This document shows positions 1-7,113 of a stretch of 9,324 nucleotides of DNA, piece after piece. Both the position numbers and the translations under genes were made by a program. Where the stretch lies: assembly GCA_038230695.1 (NCBI GenBank), contig JBBRMT010000188.1:1-9324 (forward strand), written 5' to 3'. Position 1 is the stretch's first letter. Each line of letters opens with the position of its first letter. The notes beneath the pieces were generated by a model. That model had not been told where the DNA came from. It saw only the letters and a list, made by a program, of their open reading frames with translations, and did not search any database. This stretch comes from QHBQ01 sp038230695 (lineage in GTDB: Bacteria > Chloroflexota > Chloroflexia > QHBQ01).

Positions 1-1
1 G

Positions 2-2527
2 ATTGTCGGGGTCAAGCTGCCAGCGGGCGCCACCAGCGGCGCAATCCCCGGCGGCGCTGGTGGCGCTATTCCCGGCGGCGCTGGTGGCGCTATCCCCGGC
101 GGCGCTGGTGGCGCTATCCCTGGCAGCAACGGGCCGACAACCGGCGTAACCTCCGCCGCTTTGCAGCCCCAGCCGATTAAGTTGAGCGATGTGGCGACCA
201 TTACGCTGGCTGATGCGCCTGGGACGACGATTGCCCGCACCAACGGCCAGCCAGCAGTGGGCATCGCTGTCGCCAAGACGAAGGATGGCAACACCGTCCA
301 GATTGCCCACAAGGTTCATGATGCGCTGGCTGGCTTGAGTTTGCCTGCTGGCGTAAAAGTCGAGACCATCCAGGATCAATCAACCTACATTGAAAGTAGC
401 ATTAACGAACTGATTAAGGAGGGGCTGATTGGCGCGCTGTTTGCCGTGCTGGTCATCCTGCTCTTCCTCCGCAACATCCGCACCACGCTGGTTACGGCAA
501 TCAGTATCCCCCTCTCCATCCTGCTTGCCCTGATCCTAATGGGTCAGTTCGGCCTGAATCTGAACATCTTCAGCCTCGCGGGCCTGGCGATCGCGGTGGG
601 ACGGGTGGTAGACGACAGCATTGTGGTGCTGGAGAACATTTATCGCCACGTACAGAATGGTGAAGACATCAGCGTGGCCGCCTTTACCGGCACCAAGGAG
701 GTGGCAACCGCAATTACCAGCAGCACGCTGACAACAGTGGCGGTATTCCTGCCCATCGGCCTGGTCGGCGGTTTGATTGGCGAAATCTTCCTGCCGTTCG
801 CGCTAACCGTGACCTTCGCCCTGCTGGCGAGCTTGCTGATTGCCCTTACCGTCATTCCGGTATTGGCACGTATATTCCTGCGCGGCAAGAGCATCCGGGC
901 GGCGCAGAAAGATACGGTCATTCAGCGCGTCTACACCCCGACCCTGACCTGGGCGCTAAACCATCGCAAACTTACTTTGCTCATCGCGGTGCTGTTGTTC
1001 TTCGGCAGTGTGGCGCTTACCGCCGCCATCCCCACCAGCTTCCTGCCCGCGCAGACCGACGTAGTGGCGACGGTCAGCATCCAGCCTGCGGCGGGCGGCA
1101 GCGTGCAGAGCTTGAACGATAAGACGATCAAGGTGGAGCAGATCCTCAGCGACCCGGCCAATCAGGTAGGTATATACCAAACCACGATTAACAACGGGGG
1201 CGGCAGTTCGACGGGGGCGCTACAGGCAGCGCTAGCGGGCGGGGGCAGCACCAGCACCCAGATACAGGTGCGCTTCAAGCCCGCCACCAACCTTGCGGCC
1301 AGCATCACGGACTTGCGGGCGAAGTTTGGCGCAATTGCCGGTAACGACAAAATCACGATACAGCCGCTCAACAACGGGCCTTCAACCAACCATGTGCAAA
1401 TCGTGCTGACTGGCAACGACCAGGCCAGCCTGCAGCTGGCGAGTGGCATGGCGCTGAAAGCATTGAGCGGCGTAAGTGGGCTTGCCAACCTGAGCAGCGA
1501 TGTGCAGACCGCGAGGCCAGAGTTGGACGTGCAGGTTGACCCCAACAAAGCGATACTGGCGGGGCAGACCACCGCGCAGATTGCCGGTACGATTCGCCAG
1601 ATGCTATCCGGCGTGACGGCAACGCAGGTGAAACTGGGCGACAACGGCGGGCTAATTAATGTGCAACTTGCCTTCTCACCAGACACGCTGAACAGTGTGG
1701 ATAAGCTGAAGGCTTTGCCGATTGGGGCAGCGGGATCGAAGCTGACGCTTGGCGATGTGGCAACCATTACCCCAGCGGATGGGCCAGTGACGGTGACACG
1801 CTTCAACCAGAAGCTGACTGTGAACATCTCCGGCGACATCACCGCCGCCAGCACTGGGCCGGTGCAGTTGGAGATTAACAAGCAACTGGCGGCGATCAAC
1901 TTCCCTGCCGGGGTGTCGCAGCAACTGGGTGGCACTTTCGCGCAACTGGGCGGCGGCTTCAGCAACCTGCTCTTCGCCCTGCCGATTGCCATCCTGCTGG
2001 TCTATCTGGTGATGGTGGTTGTGTTTGGCAGCCTGATTGACCCGTTTATTATCCTCTTCGCGCTGCCGCTGGCGAGCATCGGCGCTTTCCCCGCGCTGTT
2101 CATCACCAACCGCCCGATTGACATCTCCGCGCTGATTGGCCTGCTGATGCTGGTTGGCATCGTGGTGACTAACGCGATTGTGCTGGTTGATCTGGTGGAG
2201 CAGATGAAGGAAAAGGGTTTGAAGACCAACAAGGCGCTGCTGGAGGCGGGCCGCACCCGGGTGCGCCCCATCCTGATGACGGCGGTGGCGACCATTCTGG
2301 CGCTGATGCCATTGGCTCTGAGTTCCAGCAGTGGTAGCTTGATTGCTGCCAATCTAGCAATCGTAGTGATTGGTGGCTTGTTCAGCTCTACGTTGCTGAC
2401 GCTGGTAGTGGTGCCAGTGGTCTACAGCCTGGTGGACGGGCTGAAGCGGCGGGTGAGCGGGCAACGGCGAGTTCCGCACCTGGTGGAAGCCTCACCACAG
2501 GCGGCTGTTGCAGGGCTAGCTGATTAG
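2..2527 (+). CDS. RND-family (AcrB/HAE1-like) efflux transporter permease, 5'-truncated by window edge
   Basis: This is an inner-membrane, proton-driven multidrug or solute exporter. The frame is open from the window's first bases, so the real start lies upstream; 841 codons are visible and family members have about 1,040 residues, so TM1 and most of the first porter domain are missing. A TTG at 161 is internal. Family signatures are the IKLSDVATI strand before TM2 (about 176-205), the TM4 motif GRVVDDSIVVLENIYRH with the paired proton-relay Asp codons at 611-616, and a second periplasmic domain (about 1030-1950) between TM7 and TM8. The last five membrane segments lie at about 1970-2425. In TM10 the AcrB relay Lys is absent: the motif reads GIVVTNAIVLVD (around 2155-2190), as in several HAE1 subgroups. 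Gly-rich inserts occur at 41-120 and about 1195-1255. Substrate and adaptor partners cannot be read from this fragment. The family call is secure. Confidence 0.93.
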   Translation: MVGVKLPAGATSGAIPGGAGGAIPGGAGGAIPGGAGGAIPGSNGPTTGVTSAALQPQPIKLSDVATITLADAPGTTIARTNGQPAVGIAVAKTKDGNTVQIAHKVHDALAGLSLPAGVKVETIQDQSTYIESSINELIKEGLIGALFAVLVILLFLRNIRTTLVTAISIPLSILLALILMGQFGLNLNIFSLAGLAIAVGRVVDDSIVVLENIYRHVQNGEDISVAAFTGTKEVATAITSSTLTTVAVFLPIGLVGGLIGEIFLPFALTVTFALLASLLIALTVIPVLARIFLRGKSIRAAQKDTVIQRVYTPTLTWALNHRKLTLLIAVLLFFGSVALTAAIPTSFLPAQTDVVATVSIQPAAGGSVQSLNDKTIKVEQILSDPANQVGIYQTTINNGGGSSTGALQAALAGGGSTSTQIQVRFKPATNLAASITDLRAKFGAIAGNDKITIQPLNNGPSTNHVQIVLTGNDQASLQLASGMALKALSGVSGLANLSSDVQTARPELDVQVDPNKAILAGQTTAQIAGTIRQMLSGVTATQVKLGDNGGLINVQLAFSPDTLNSVDKLKALPIGAAGSKLTLGDVATITPADGPVTVTRFNQKLTVNISGDITAASTGPVQLEINKQLAAINFPAGVSQQLGGTFAQLGGGFSNLLFALPIAILLVYLVMVVVFGSLIDPFIILFALPLASIGAFPALFITNRPIDISALIGLLMLVGIVVTNAIVLVDLVEQMKEKGLKTNKALLEAGRTRVRPILMTAVATILALMPLALSSSSGSLIAANLAIVVIGGLFSSTLLTLVVVPVVYSLVDGLKRRVSGQRRVPHLVEASPQAAVAGLAD
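41..120 (+). repeat. 24-bp in-frame tandem repeat (about 3.3 copies) encoding AIPGGAGG
   Basis: Units start at 41, 65 and 89, with a partial fourth at 113. The copies differ by only a few bases, two of them synonymous third positions in the Ile/Ala codons. The encoded Gly-Ala-Pro linker lies directly before the conserved strand leading to TM2 of the RND pump, where AcrB has only a short loop. It is a probable flexible insert of variable copy number. Confidence 0.9.
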
Positions 2528-2561
2528 CAAGCAGCGAGACAACCAGCGGTTGGCAAATCAA

Positions 2562-2590
2562 AAGGAGCCTGCGACCATTGCAGGCTCCTT
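2562..2590. terminator. Bidirectional hairpin terminator between convergent genes
   Basis: An 11-bp perfect stem (AAGGAGCCTGC / GCAGGCTCCTT) encloses a 7-nt loop at 2573-2579. It sits 34 nt after the RND stop and 5 nt beyond the stop of the convergent small gene. T-rich stretches are short on both sides (CTTCTTACTT on +, TTTTGATTT on -), so it probably ends both transcripts, with moderate strength in each direction. Confidence 0.75.
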
Positions 2591-2595
2591 CTTAC

Positions 2596-2835
2596 TTAGC
2601 GGGGCATCATCCCTGGAAAGGCTAACTTCTCCTCGGCCATGGGTAGGCGGTCGAACTCAGCCTTGCTGATAAACTTGGTCAGGCTTACCTCTACTCCCTC
2701 CACCTTGGTCTTGGCCCGCACCGCATAGCGGGTCTGGGTGCTGCCGTTCTTGGTAGTGCGTGTATAGCTGGTCTTGCGGACATCCGACTCGGGAACGTCC
2801 ACCTTCTTGCGGTGGCGAACATCATAAAACTCCAT
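2596..2835 (-). CDS. Small hypothetical protein, 79 aa
   Basis: The family is not recognised. The protein is short, soluble and charged. It begins MEFYDVRHRKKVDVPES, then has a basic, Thr/Arg-rich middle (about residues 20-45) whose alternation suggests beta strands, and an acidic helix-like C-terminal part. There is no signal peptide, membrane segment or Cys/His metal site. The start is well supported: TAAGGAGGT lies at 2842-2850, 6 nt before the ATG, and a consensus-like promoter lies about 60 nt upstream. It forms its own transcription unit, convergent with the RND gene and ending at the shared hairpin. A small nucleic-acid- or protein-binding accessory role would fit the basic charge, but that is only a guess. 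That the gene is real is far more certain than any function. Confidence 0.8.
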   Translation of the reverse strand: MEFYDVRHRKKVDVPESDVRKTSYTRTTKNGSTQTRYAVRAKTKVEGVEVSLTKFISKAEFDRLPMAEEKLAFPGMMPR

Positions 2836-2894
2836 TGGCCTACCTCCTTACTTTTTACCGATACCGAGGGCGAAATCAGATGGGGGATGTGCTT

Positions 2895-2923
2895 ATAATA
2901 GCAGAACCACACCGATAAGTCAA
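2895..2923 (-). promoter_or_regulatory. Sigma70-type promoter of the 79-aa gene
   Basis: Read on the - strand, TTGACT (2918-2923) and TATTAT (2895-2900) are separated by exactly 17 nt, and the region is AT-rich against a GC-rich background. The expected start point is near 2888, giving a leader of about 50 nt that ends in the strong Shine-Dalgarno sequence. Confidence 0.75.
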
Positions 2924-2967
2924 TAGTTCGTCAGCGATTAGTGGAACATGGAGGGGAACGGTCAGCC

Positions 2968-3025
2968 ATTATCATTATCACTATCAGTTTGACACTGGGG
3001 TGGGGTGAAACTGATAGTGAGAATG
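2968..3025. repeat. G-loop inverted-repeat element, copy 1
   Basis: The arms 2973-2990 and 3008-3025 are 18 nt long with one mismatch; the inner 13 (TCACTATCAGTTT / AAACTGATAGTGA) are perfect. The 17-nt loop is G-rich (GACACTGGGGTGGGGTG). The left arm follows a hexamer rhythm: ATTATC, ATTATC, ACTATC, then AGTTT. The element lies 45 bp beyond the -35 box of the leftward promoter, so it could be a regulator-binding array or a small non-autonomous repeat. Confidence 0.85.
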
Positions 3026-3047
3026 TGCCGCGAGGGGTGGAATAGCC

Positions 3048-3105
3048 ACTATCACTTTCACTTTCAGTTTGACATGGGGGTGGGGTGAAACTGATAGTGA
3101 GAGTG
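3048..3105. repeat. G-loop inverted-repeat element, copy 2
   Basis: This copy is offset exactly 80 bp from the first and is about 87 percent identical over 63 positions by eye (8 differences). The right arm (3088-3105) is nearly unchanged, while the left arm (3053-3070) has drifted and leaves two stem mismatches. The left arm reads ACTATC, ACTTTC, ACTTTC, AGTTT, and the loop keeps GGGGGTGGGGTG. The conserved features are the hexamer phase, the G-rich loop and the spacing. Confidence 0.85.
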
Positions 3106-3192
3106 GGCATCGGCCTGCCATTCAGCCCTGTTCGTAGTACAATCCTGGCCGAGTGCAAGTTATTTCAAATAGCATTGACAGGTGGCAAGCTC

Positions 3193-3232
3193 TCCCCTCA
3201 CCAAACCTCTCCCCGCTGGGGCGAGGCTTTTT
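3193..3232 (+). repeat. Dispersed terminator-like repeat, copy A
   Basis: CTCACCAAACCT leads into a 9-bp hairpin with one mismatch (CCTCTCCCC at 3206-3214, GGGGCGAGG at 3218-3226), followed by CTTTTTGCTG. The same string occurs in reverse orientation at 8046-8086 and more loosely at 3340-3397. No + strand gene lies upstream, so it is better explained as a mobile or dispersed hairpin than as a terminator serving a gene. Confidence 0.7.
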
Positions 3233-3306
3233 GCTGGCGTGCATTGCCAGATGTATGCGGGGCAGAGGCTTTTTGCTGGTGTGAATTGCCAGACGTTTGC
3301 GGGGCA
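3223..3306 (+). repeat. 42-bp tandem direct duplication
   Basis: Two 42-bp units (3223-3264 and 3265-3306) differ at four positions, and the first 4 bases of a third follow. Each begins GAGGCTTTTTGCTGG, the tail of repeat copy A, and contains a small CTGGC/GCCAG dyad. The four differences fall in mixed codon positions, which argues against protein coding although the unit is a multiple of three. Confidence 0.85.
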
Positions 3307-3339
3307 GAGGACTAACGGCTGAAGCGTGTCAACCTTAAG

Positions 3340-3397
3340 CCTCTCGCCGCTGGGGAAACCCACTTGTTGAGTTCCCTGTGGGTAGGTTGGTGAGGGG
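3340..3397 (-). repeat. Dispersed repeat, degenerate copy B in inverted orientation
   Basis: Read on the - strand, this has the frame of copy A: CCCTCACCAACCT, an internal hairpin (ACCCAC 3358-3363 with GTGGGT 3378-3383), then GCGAGAGGCTT. With copy A it brackets the 42-bp duplication, so 3193-3397 forms an imperfect composite inverted repeat. Confidence 0.55.
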
Positions 3398-3470
3398 GGA
3401 ATTCGCCACCTACCCATGCTCATCGCAACTGCCATCGGCAATCCATCCTCAGCATTAACAGTTGGCAACA

Positions 3471-3493
3471 GGGCGTATGCCATGCGCCCCTAC
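3471..3493. repeat. Hairpin repeat GGGCG...CGCCCCTAC
   Basis: GGGCGTATG (3471-3479) pairs with CATGCGCCC (3481-3489) with one wobble, followed by CTAC. A second hairpin with the same borders (GGGCGAAC ... GTTCGCCC, then CTAC) occurs at 8819-8842, which suggests a dispersed family with variable stems between fixed ends. Confidence 0.5.
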
Positions 3494-3533
3494 ATCGGCC
3501 TAAATCCGCTTCATCCGTTTTACCAAATCCGCT

Positions 3534-3580
3534 GGCGGGTCGTTCCCCACCGCGCCCTCCGCGCTGCTAACCGACCCGCC
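3534..3580. repeat. Perfect 9-bp inverted repeat with 29-nt GC-rich loop
   Basis: GGCGGGTCG (3534-3542) is matched exactly by CGACCCGCC (3572-3580). The loop carries an inner CGCG-rich portion. It lies about 90 bp upstream of the cyclase-gene promoter and has no T-tract, so its role is unknown. Confidence 0.6.
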
Positions 3581-3657
3581 CATCGGCGCGGGCTTAGTTT
3601 AGTGTGTGGGTGAGGGGTGGTTTTCGAGCGATTGTGTAACGTAGGCGACATTCTTGT

Positions 3658-3701
3658 GTCAAGTTTGTTACTTGACCATCCGCTCCGTGCTGGGTTACAA
3701 T
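3658..3701 (+). promoter_or_regulatory. Promoter of the cyclase-like gene with palindromic operator candidate
   Basis: TTGACC (3672-3677) and TACAAT (3696-3701) are 18 nt apart, giving a start point near 3708 and a leader of about 48 nt to the ATG at 3756. A perfect 7-bp dyad, GTCAAGT (3658-3664) and ACTTGAC (3670-3676) with a 5-nt spacer, overlaps the -35 box. A dimeric repressor bound there would block polymerase. The regulator is not identifiable. Confidence 0.65.
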
Positions 3702-3755
3702 GTTATTGACCAGCACAGTATCGGCCACGCCAGCACTAGATACGGGGTTAGTAAG

Positions 3756-6700
3756 ATGCAATGTCCCGCCTGCAACACTATCAACCTGCCTACGCACCGC
3801 TTCTGTGGCGAGTGCGGGGCCGAGTTGCCCATTTCGCGCACCAAACCACTGCCGCATCAGGGCGAACGTCGCCAGGTAACGGTGCTACTGGCCGACATTG
3901 CGGGCTTCACTGCTCTATCCGAGAACCTCGATCCGGAGCAAGTCACCAGCTTCGTCAACCAGTGCTTCAGGGTAATGGTGCCAGTGGTGGAGGAGTTTGG
4001 CGGGCATGTAGACACCTACCTGGGTGATGCGTTGCTGGCTCTATTTGGCACAGCGGTGGCGCATGAGGATGACCCGGCGCGGGCGGTGCGTTGCGGGCTG
4101 GCGATGTGCGAACAATTCAACCGCTTCGTCAACGCACAGCAGCCACTGGCCGGGGCGCGGGTTGGTCTGCATATTGGCATCAACACCGGGCTGGCAGTAA
4201 CCGGACAGACCCAGGTGGGGGGCGCAGGGCGGCAGTTCAGCGTGATGGGTGATACCGTCAACTTTGCCGCCGAGGTGGAGCAGTTGGCGGGTGCGGGCGA
4301 GGTAGCGGTCAGCGAGGCGACCTACCGCTTCACCGCCCCGCTGTTTCGCTGGGAGCAGCGCGGCAGCACCAGCGGCAAGGGGCGCAATCAACAGATGCGC
4401 GTTTACCGCGTCGTCGAAGCAGTTGGCGAGAGCAATCAGATACGTGGGCTGGAGGGATTGCACGCCCCCCTGATTGGCCGCGACATCGAGATTGCCGCTA
4501 TCCGCGAGATGATCGGGCATATCGAACAACGTGGCGCGGTGGCGGCGGTATTCGGCGATCCCGGCCTGGGCAAGAGTCGGCTGCTAGCGGAACTACGTGC
4601 ATTTGTAAGTAGCGAGCCCGGCATTATCTGGGCCGAGGGACGCTGCCTCAGCTACGGTCAGCCGCCCGATTATTACCCCTGGCGCAATGTGATTCGCCGT
4701 CTCTGCGGTTTGCAGGAGCAGGACACGGGGGCTTTGCAGCATGAGTTGCAGGCAAAGCTGGCGGGCCTGGTAGAGCAGTCGGACGAAGTATACACCGGTC
4801 TGTGCCGTCTGCTTGGCATCGGGGGAGCAACAGGCAGTGAAGCAGAGAGCCGTCGCCTGATCGCCTACAGCGTTCAGCGTTTGCTCGATGCACTTACTCT
4901 GCGCCAGCCACTTATAATCGCGCTCGACGACCTGCACTGGGCCGACCAACCCAGCCTTACCTTGTTCGATACCCTGATGGCGAAGCCGCCCCGGCCCGGC
5001 CTGCTGATTATTGGCTGTTCGCGCTCCGATGGTAGTGGGGGGGAGCAAACGCTGCGGCAGGCAGTTGCAGATGCACAGGCCGTTACCTTCACCTTGCAGC
5101 CGCTCAACCAGAGCGACAGCAGCGAACTGGTCAGCGCCCTGCTGCGCGTGGAAGGGATGCCTGCTCGCTTGCGCCAGTTGATCCTCACTCGCGCCGATGG
5201 TGTCCCTTTCTACGTCGAGGAGGTAATCCGCAGCATGATTGATAGCGGAGCTATCTACCGTGACGGCGAAGTGTGGCGGGCGCGGGACGATGCCGACAGC
5301 GTGGAAGTGCCGCCCACGCTGGTTGGGGTAATCAGCGCCCGTGTGGATGCGCTCGATCCCGCCGCCCGCCATGCCTTGCAGGTGGCCGCTGTGCTAGGCC
5401 GCCGCTTCGATATCGCCGCCCTGGCGGCGATGCTTGATGAAACGACGGATAGCGCCAACTTGCAAGCAATGCTCACTGTGTTGCAGTACCGCGAGATGGT
5501 ACGCCCAGTGGGCGACGGCGAGTATAGCTTCAAGCACGCGCTAACTCAACAGGTGGCATACAGCACTCTGCTGCATACCGAACGCCGCCAACGACATCAT
5601 ACAGCGGGCGACTATTACGCCGCCCAGTTGTTGCCACTCCAACCCAGTGCAATTGCCGATCTGCGCCCTGTGTTCGATGCCCATTACCATTACGTTCAGG
5701 CTCAGGATTATACCGCCGCCTATGCCCTCACCAACCGCATCATCGCCCAGCGTGAAGGCGACCTACAGCTTACACTTGACGACGCGCTGGATCGCTGGGG
5801 CGAGAACGCCGCCCGCCGCCCACTCTATCAGCCACTTACCAATCATCTGTGGGGCAGCGATGCAGCGGGCGCGTGGGGCAGGCTGGGCCATGCCAACGAG
5901 CGGCTCGGCGAACTTGGTTTGGCGCTAGAGTGTTACCAGCAGGCGGTGAAACTGTCGGATGACAATGACGATTTCTTCGCACAGGGTATGTGGCTCGGCT
6001 ACTTGGGAACCGCTTATTTTAGGGAAGGCAATGCCCAGGCTTCGCTTGTGCAATACAGTCGAGCGCTGGCGCTGGCTGTTCAGCTAGAGGAGCTGGGCTT
6101 GCAAGGACGTTGGCTAAACAGCATTGGCAACGTTTATCGTACGCTTGGTCAATTGCAGGATGCGCTGACCTGTTATAATCAAGGGCTCGATATTGCCAGG
6201 CAACTGGGCGACCGCCGCACTGAAGGTGTGTGCCTCGGTAACCTGGGTCTGGTTCTCCAAATGATGGGCGACAAAGTTCAGCCGATTAGCTATTACGAAC
6301 GTGCGCTAGTAATTGCCCAAGAAGCCAACGACCGCCGTAACCAGTGCATCTGGTTGGGGGGGTTGGGTTTCATTTACAGCGTTATGGGTGAGGCCGAAAT
6401 CGCCATTGATTATTACAGTCAGGCTATTGCTATTACCCTACAGATTGGTGATCGCCACACTCTGGCTATCTGGTTGGGCTATCTCAGTAACATCTACTGC
6501 GTATTGGACGACTTGGAACAGGCGCTAAGTCATGCAAAGCGTTCGCTTGAAATTGCCGAGCAAATAGGCAGCAGGTCTCTTCAAACCGAAGCTTACTGCG
6601 CCCTGGCTAGCACGTATTATCGGCAGCAGCACGCAGAACTAGCATTCAGCCATTACAGTCAAGCTCATGATCTGGCAACCGCGATTGGACGAACCGAACT

Positions 6701-6965
6701 TCGTACCCTGGCTGCTAGCGGTATTGCCCGCATCAAAGCGCTACAGGGTGACAGAGATGCGGCTCGTCAACTGCTTGATGAGCTATGTTACAGTGAAACC
6801 GACAAGGTAAATGGATCGGACCAGTTCCGCTACAATATTGCCTGCACGCTTGCCCTGTTGGACGATTGTGTGGGAGCTATTGCAATTGTCAGGACGGTAC
6901 TTAAGTCTAACGCTCTCTATTGCGACTATGCTAGAACCGACCCAGACCTTGCAACCTGTCTCTAG
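3756..6965 (+). CDS. Zinc ribbon / class III nucleotidyl cyclase-like / AAA ATPase / TPR protein, 1069 aa
   Basis: This is a large, probably cytoplasmic signalling protein. Domains in order are: a zinc ribbon (C3-x2-C6 and C17-x2-C20); a class III cyclase homology domain at about 40-185; an AAA_16-like ATPase from about 230, with Walker A GDPGLGKS at 267-274 and Walker B LIIALDDLHWAD (D391, D392); a helical region with the TRADGVPFYVEEV motif; and seven TPR units from about 700 to 1010. The cyclase metal ligands D47 and D91 lie 44 residues apart as in the family, and N169 is kept. The position of the substrate Lys is T87, the purine-selecting Asp/Thr is S162, and the transition-state Arg is E173. 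Cyclase activity is therefore doubtful. The start at 3756 is chosen because the promoter lies upstream of it and the zinc ribbon begins there; the frame extends to a TTG at 3654, but that would lie upstream of the promoter. The ribosome site is weak (GTAAG). The domain architecture is certain; the stimulus and output are unknown. Confidence 0.93.
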   Translation: MQCPACNTINLPTHRFCGECGAELPISRTKPLPHQGERRQVTVLLADIAGFTALSENLDPEQVTSFVNQCFRVMVPVVEEFGGHVDTYLGDALLALFGTAVAHEDDPARAVRCGLAMCEQFNRFVNAQQPLAGARVGLHIGINTGLAVTGQTQVGGAGRQFSVMGDTVNFAAEVEQLAGAGEVAVSEATYRFTAPLFRWEQRGSTSGKGRNQQMRVYRVVEAVGESNQIRGLEGLHAPLIGRDIEIAAIREMIGHIEQRGAVAAVFGDPGLGKSRLLAELRAFVSSEPGIIWAEGRCLSYGQPPDYYPWRNVIRRLCGLQEQDTGALQHELQAKLAGLVEQSDEVYTGLCRLLGIGGATGSEAESRRLIAYSVQRLLDALTLRQPLIIALDDLHWADQPSLTLFDTLMAKPPRPGLLIIGCSRSDGSGGEQTLRQAVADAQAVTFTLQPLNQSDSSELVSALLRVEGMPARLRQLILTRADGVPFYVEEVIRSMIDSGAIYRDGEVWRARDDADSVEVPPTLVGVISARVDALDPAARHALQVAAVLGRRFDIAALAAMLDETTDSANLQAMLTVLQYREMVRPVGDGEYSFKHALTQQVAYSTLLHTERRQRHHTAGDYYAAQLLPLQPSAIADLRPVFDAHYHYVQAQDYTAAYALTNRIIAQREGDLQLTLDDALDRWGENAARRPLYQPLTNHLWGSDAAGAWGRLGHANERLGELGLALECYQQAVKLSDDNDDFFAQGMWLGYLGTAYFREGNAQASLVQYSRALALAVQLEELGLQGRWLNSIGNVYRTLGQLQDALTCYNQGLDIARQLGDRRTEGVCLGNLGLVLQMMGDKVQPISYYERALVIAQEANDRRNQCIWLGGLGFIYSVMGEAEIAIDYYSQAIAITLQIGDRHTLAIWLGYLSNIYCVLDDLEQALSHAKRSLEIAEQIGSRSLQTEAYCALASTYYRQQHAELAFSHYSQAHDLATAIGRTELRTLAASGIARIKALQGDRDAARQLLDELCYSETDKVNGSDQFRYNIACTLALLDDCVGAIAIVRTVLKSNALYCDYARTDPDLATCL

Positions 6966-7032
6966 TAAATCCATTGAGCAGAGATGGTGCTGTAGCTATG
7001 AGGGTAAGTTCAGTCATATTGTGGATAAACTA

Positions 7033-7062
7033 TTGACAACGATAATGTTATAGTTATATGAT
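7033..7062 (+). promoter_or_regulatory. Promoter of the 38-aa peptide gene
   Basis: A consensus TTGACA (7033-7038) is followed after 18 nt by TATGAT (7057-7062) in an AT-rich island. A 6-bp dyad, AACTAT (7028-7033) and ATAGTT (7050-7055), lies across the spacer as a possible operator. The predicted leader is about 45 nt and ends in a perfect Shine-Dalgarno sequence, so the peptide gene does not depend on read-through from the cyclase-like gene. Confidence 0.65.
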
Positions 7063-7113
7063 GCAACTGCAACAACGAACTTAATCTAATCTGTCTGTAA
7101 AGGAGGTGAGAAT

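Larger units (their letters stand above)
2836..3755. other. Long intergenic region made of repeats and two promoters
   Basis: This 920-base stretch between the 79-aa gene and the cyclase-like gene has no credible coding sequence. Its short open frames are low-complexity translations of repeats and lack ribosome binding sites. It carries the promoter at 2895-2923, two G-loop hairpin elements (2968-3105), a cluster of dispersed terminator-like repeats with a 42-bp tandem duplication (3193-3397), hairpins at 3471-3493 and 3534-3580, and the cyclase-gene promoter (3658-3701). Nothing distinctive is seen at about 3106-3190 or 3398-3470. Confidence 0.8.

Noticed and set aside
1162..1992. Long - strand open frame of 276 codons
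   Set aside because: It is antisense to the RND periplasmic domain; its Ser/Pro/Leu-rich composition is typical of complement shadows in GC-rich DNA.
2941..3110. G-quadruplex formed by the G-rich loops
   Set aside because: Each loop has only two good G-runs in proximity, and the two loops are 80 bp apart, so an intramolecular quadruplex is not supported from sequence alone.
2968..3306. CRISPR array
   Set aside because: There are only two copies of each repeat type, the repeats are palindromic hairpins or abutting tandem units, there are no unique spacers of regular length, and no cas genes are in the window.
3085..3315. Possible + strand small gene of 76 codons
   Set aside because: It translates the 42-bp tandem repeat and hairpin elements, the repeat differences are not codon-phased, and there is no ribosome binding site.
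3416..3613. Possible + strand small gene of 65 codons
   Set aside because: It covers hairpin repeats and an inverted repeat and has no ribosome binding site or recognisable protein pattern.
3654..3755. Upstream TTG extension of the cyclase-like protein by 34 residues
   Set aside because: A TTGACC/TACAAT promoter lies inside this stretch, and the zinc ribbon begins immediately after the ATG at 3756.
4593..5372. Long - strand open frame of 259 codons
   Set aside because: It lies entirely antisense to the well-supported AAA ATPase region and has no plausible domain content.
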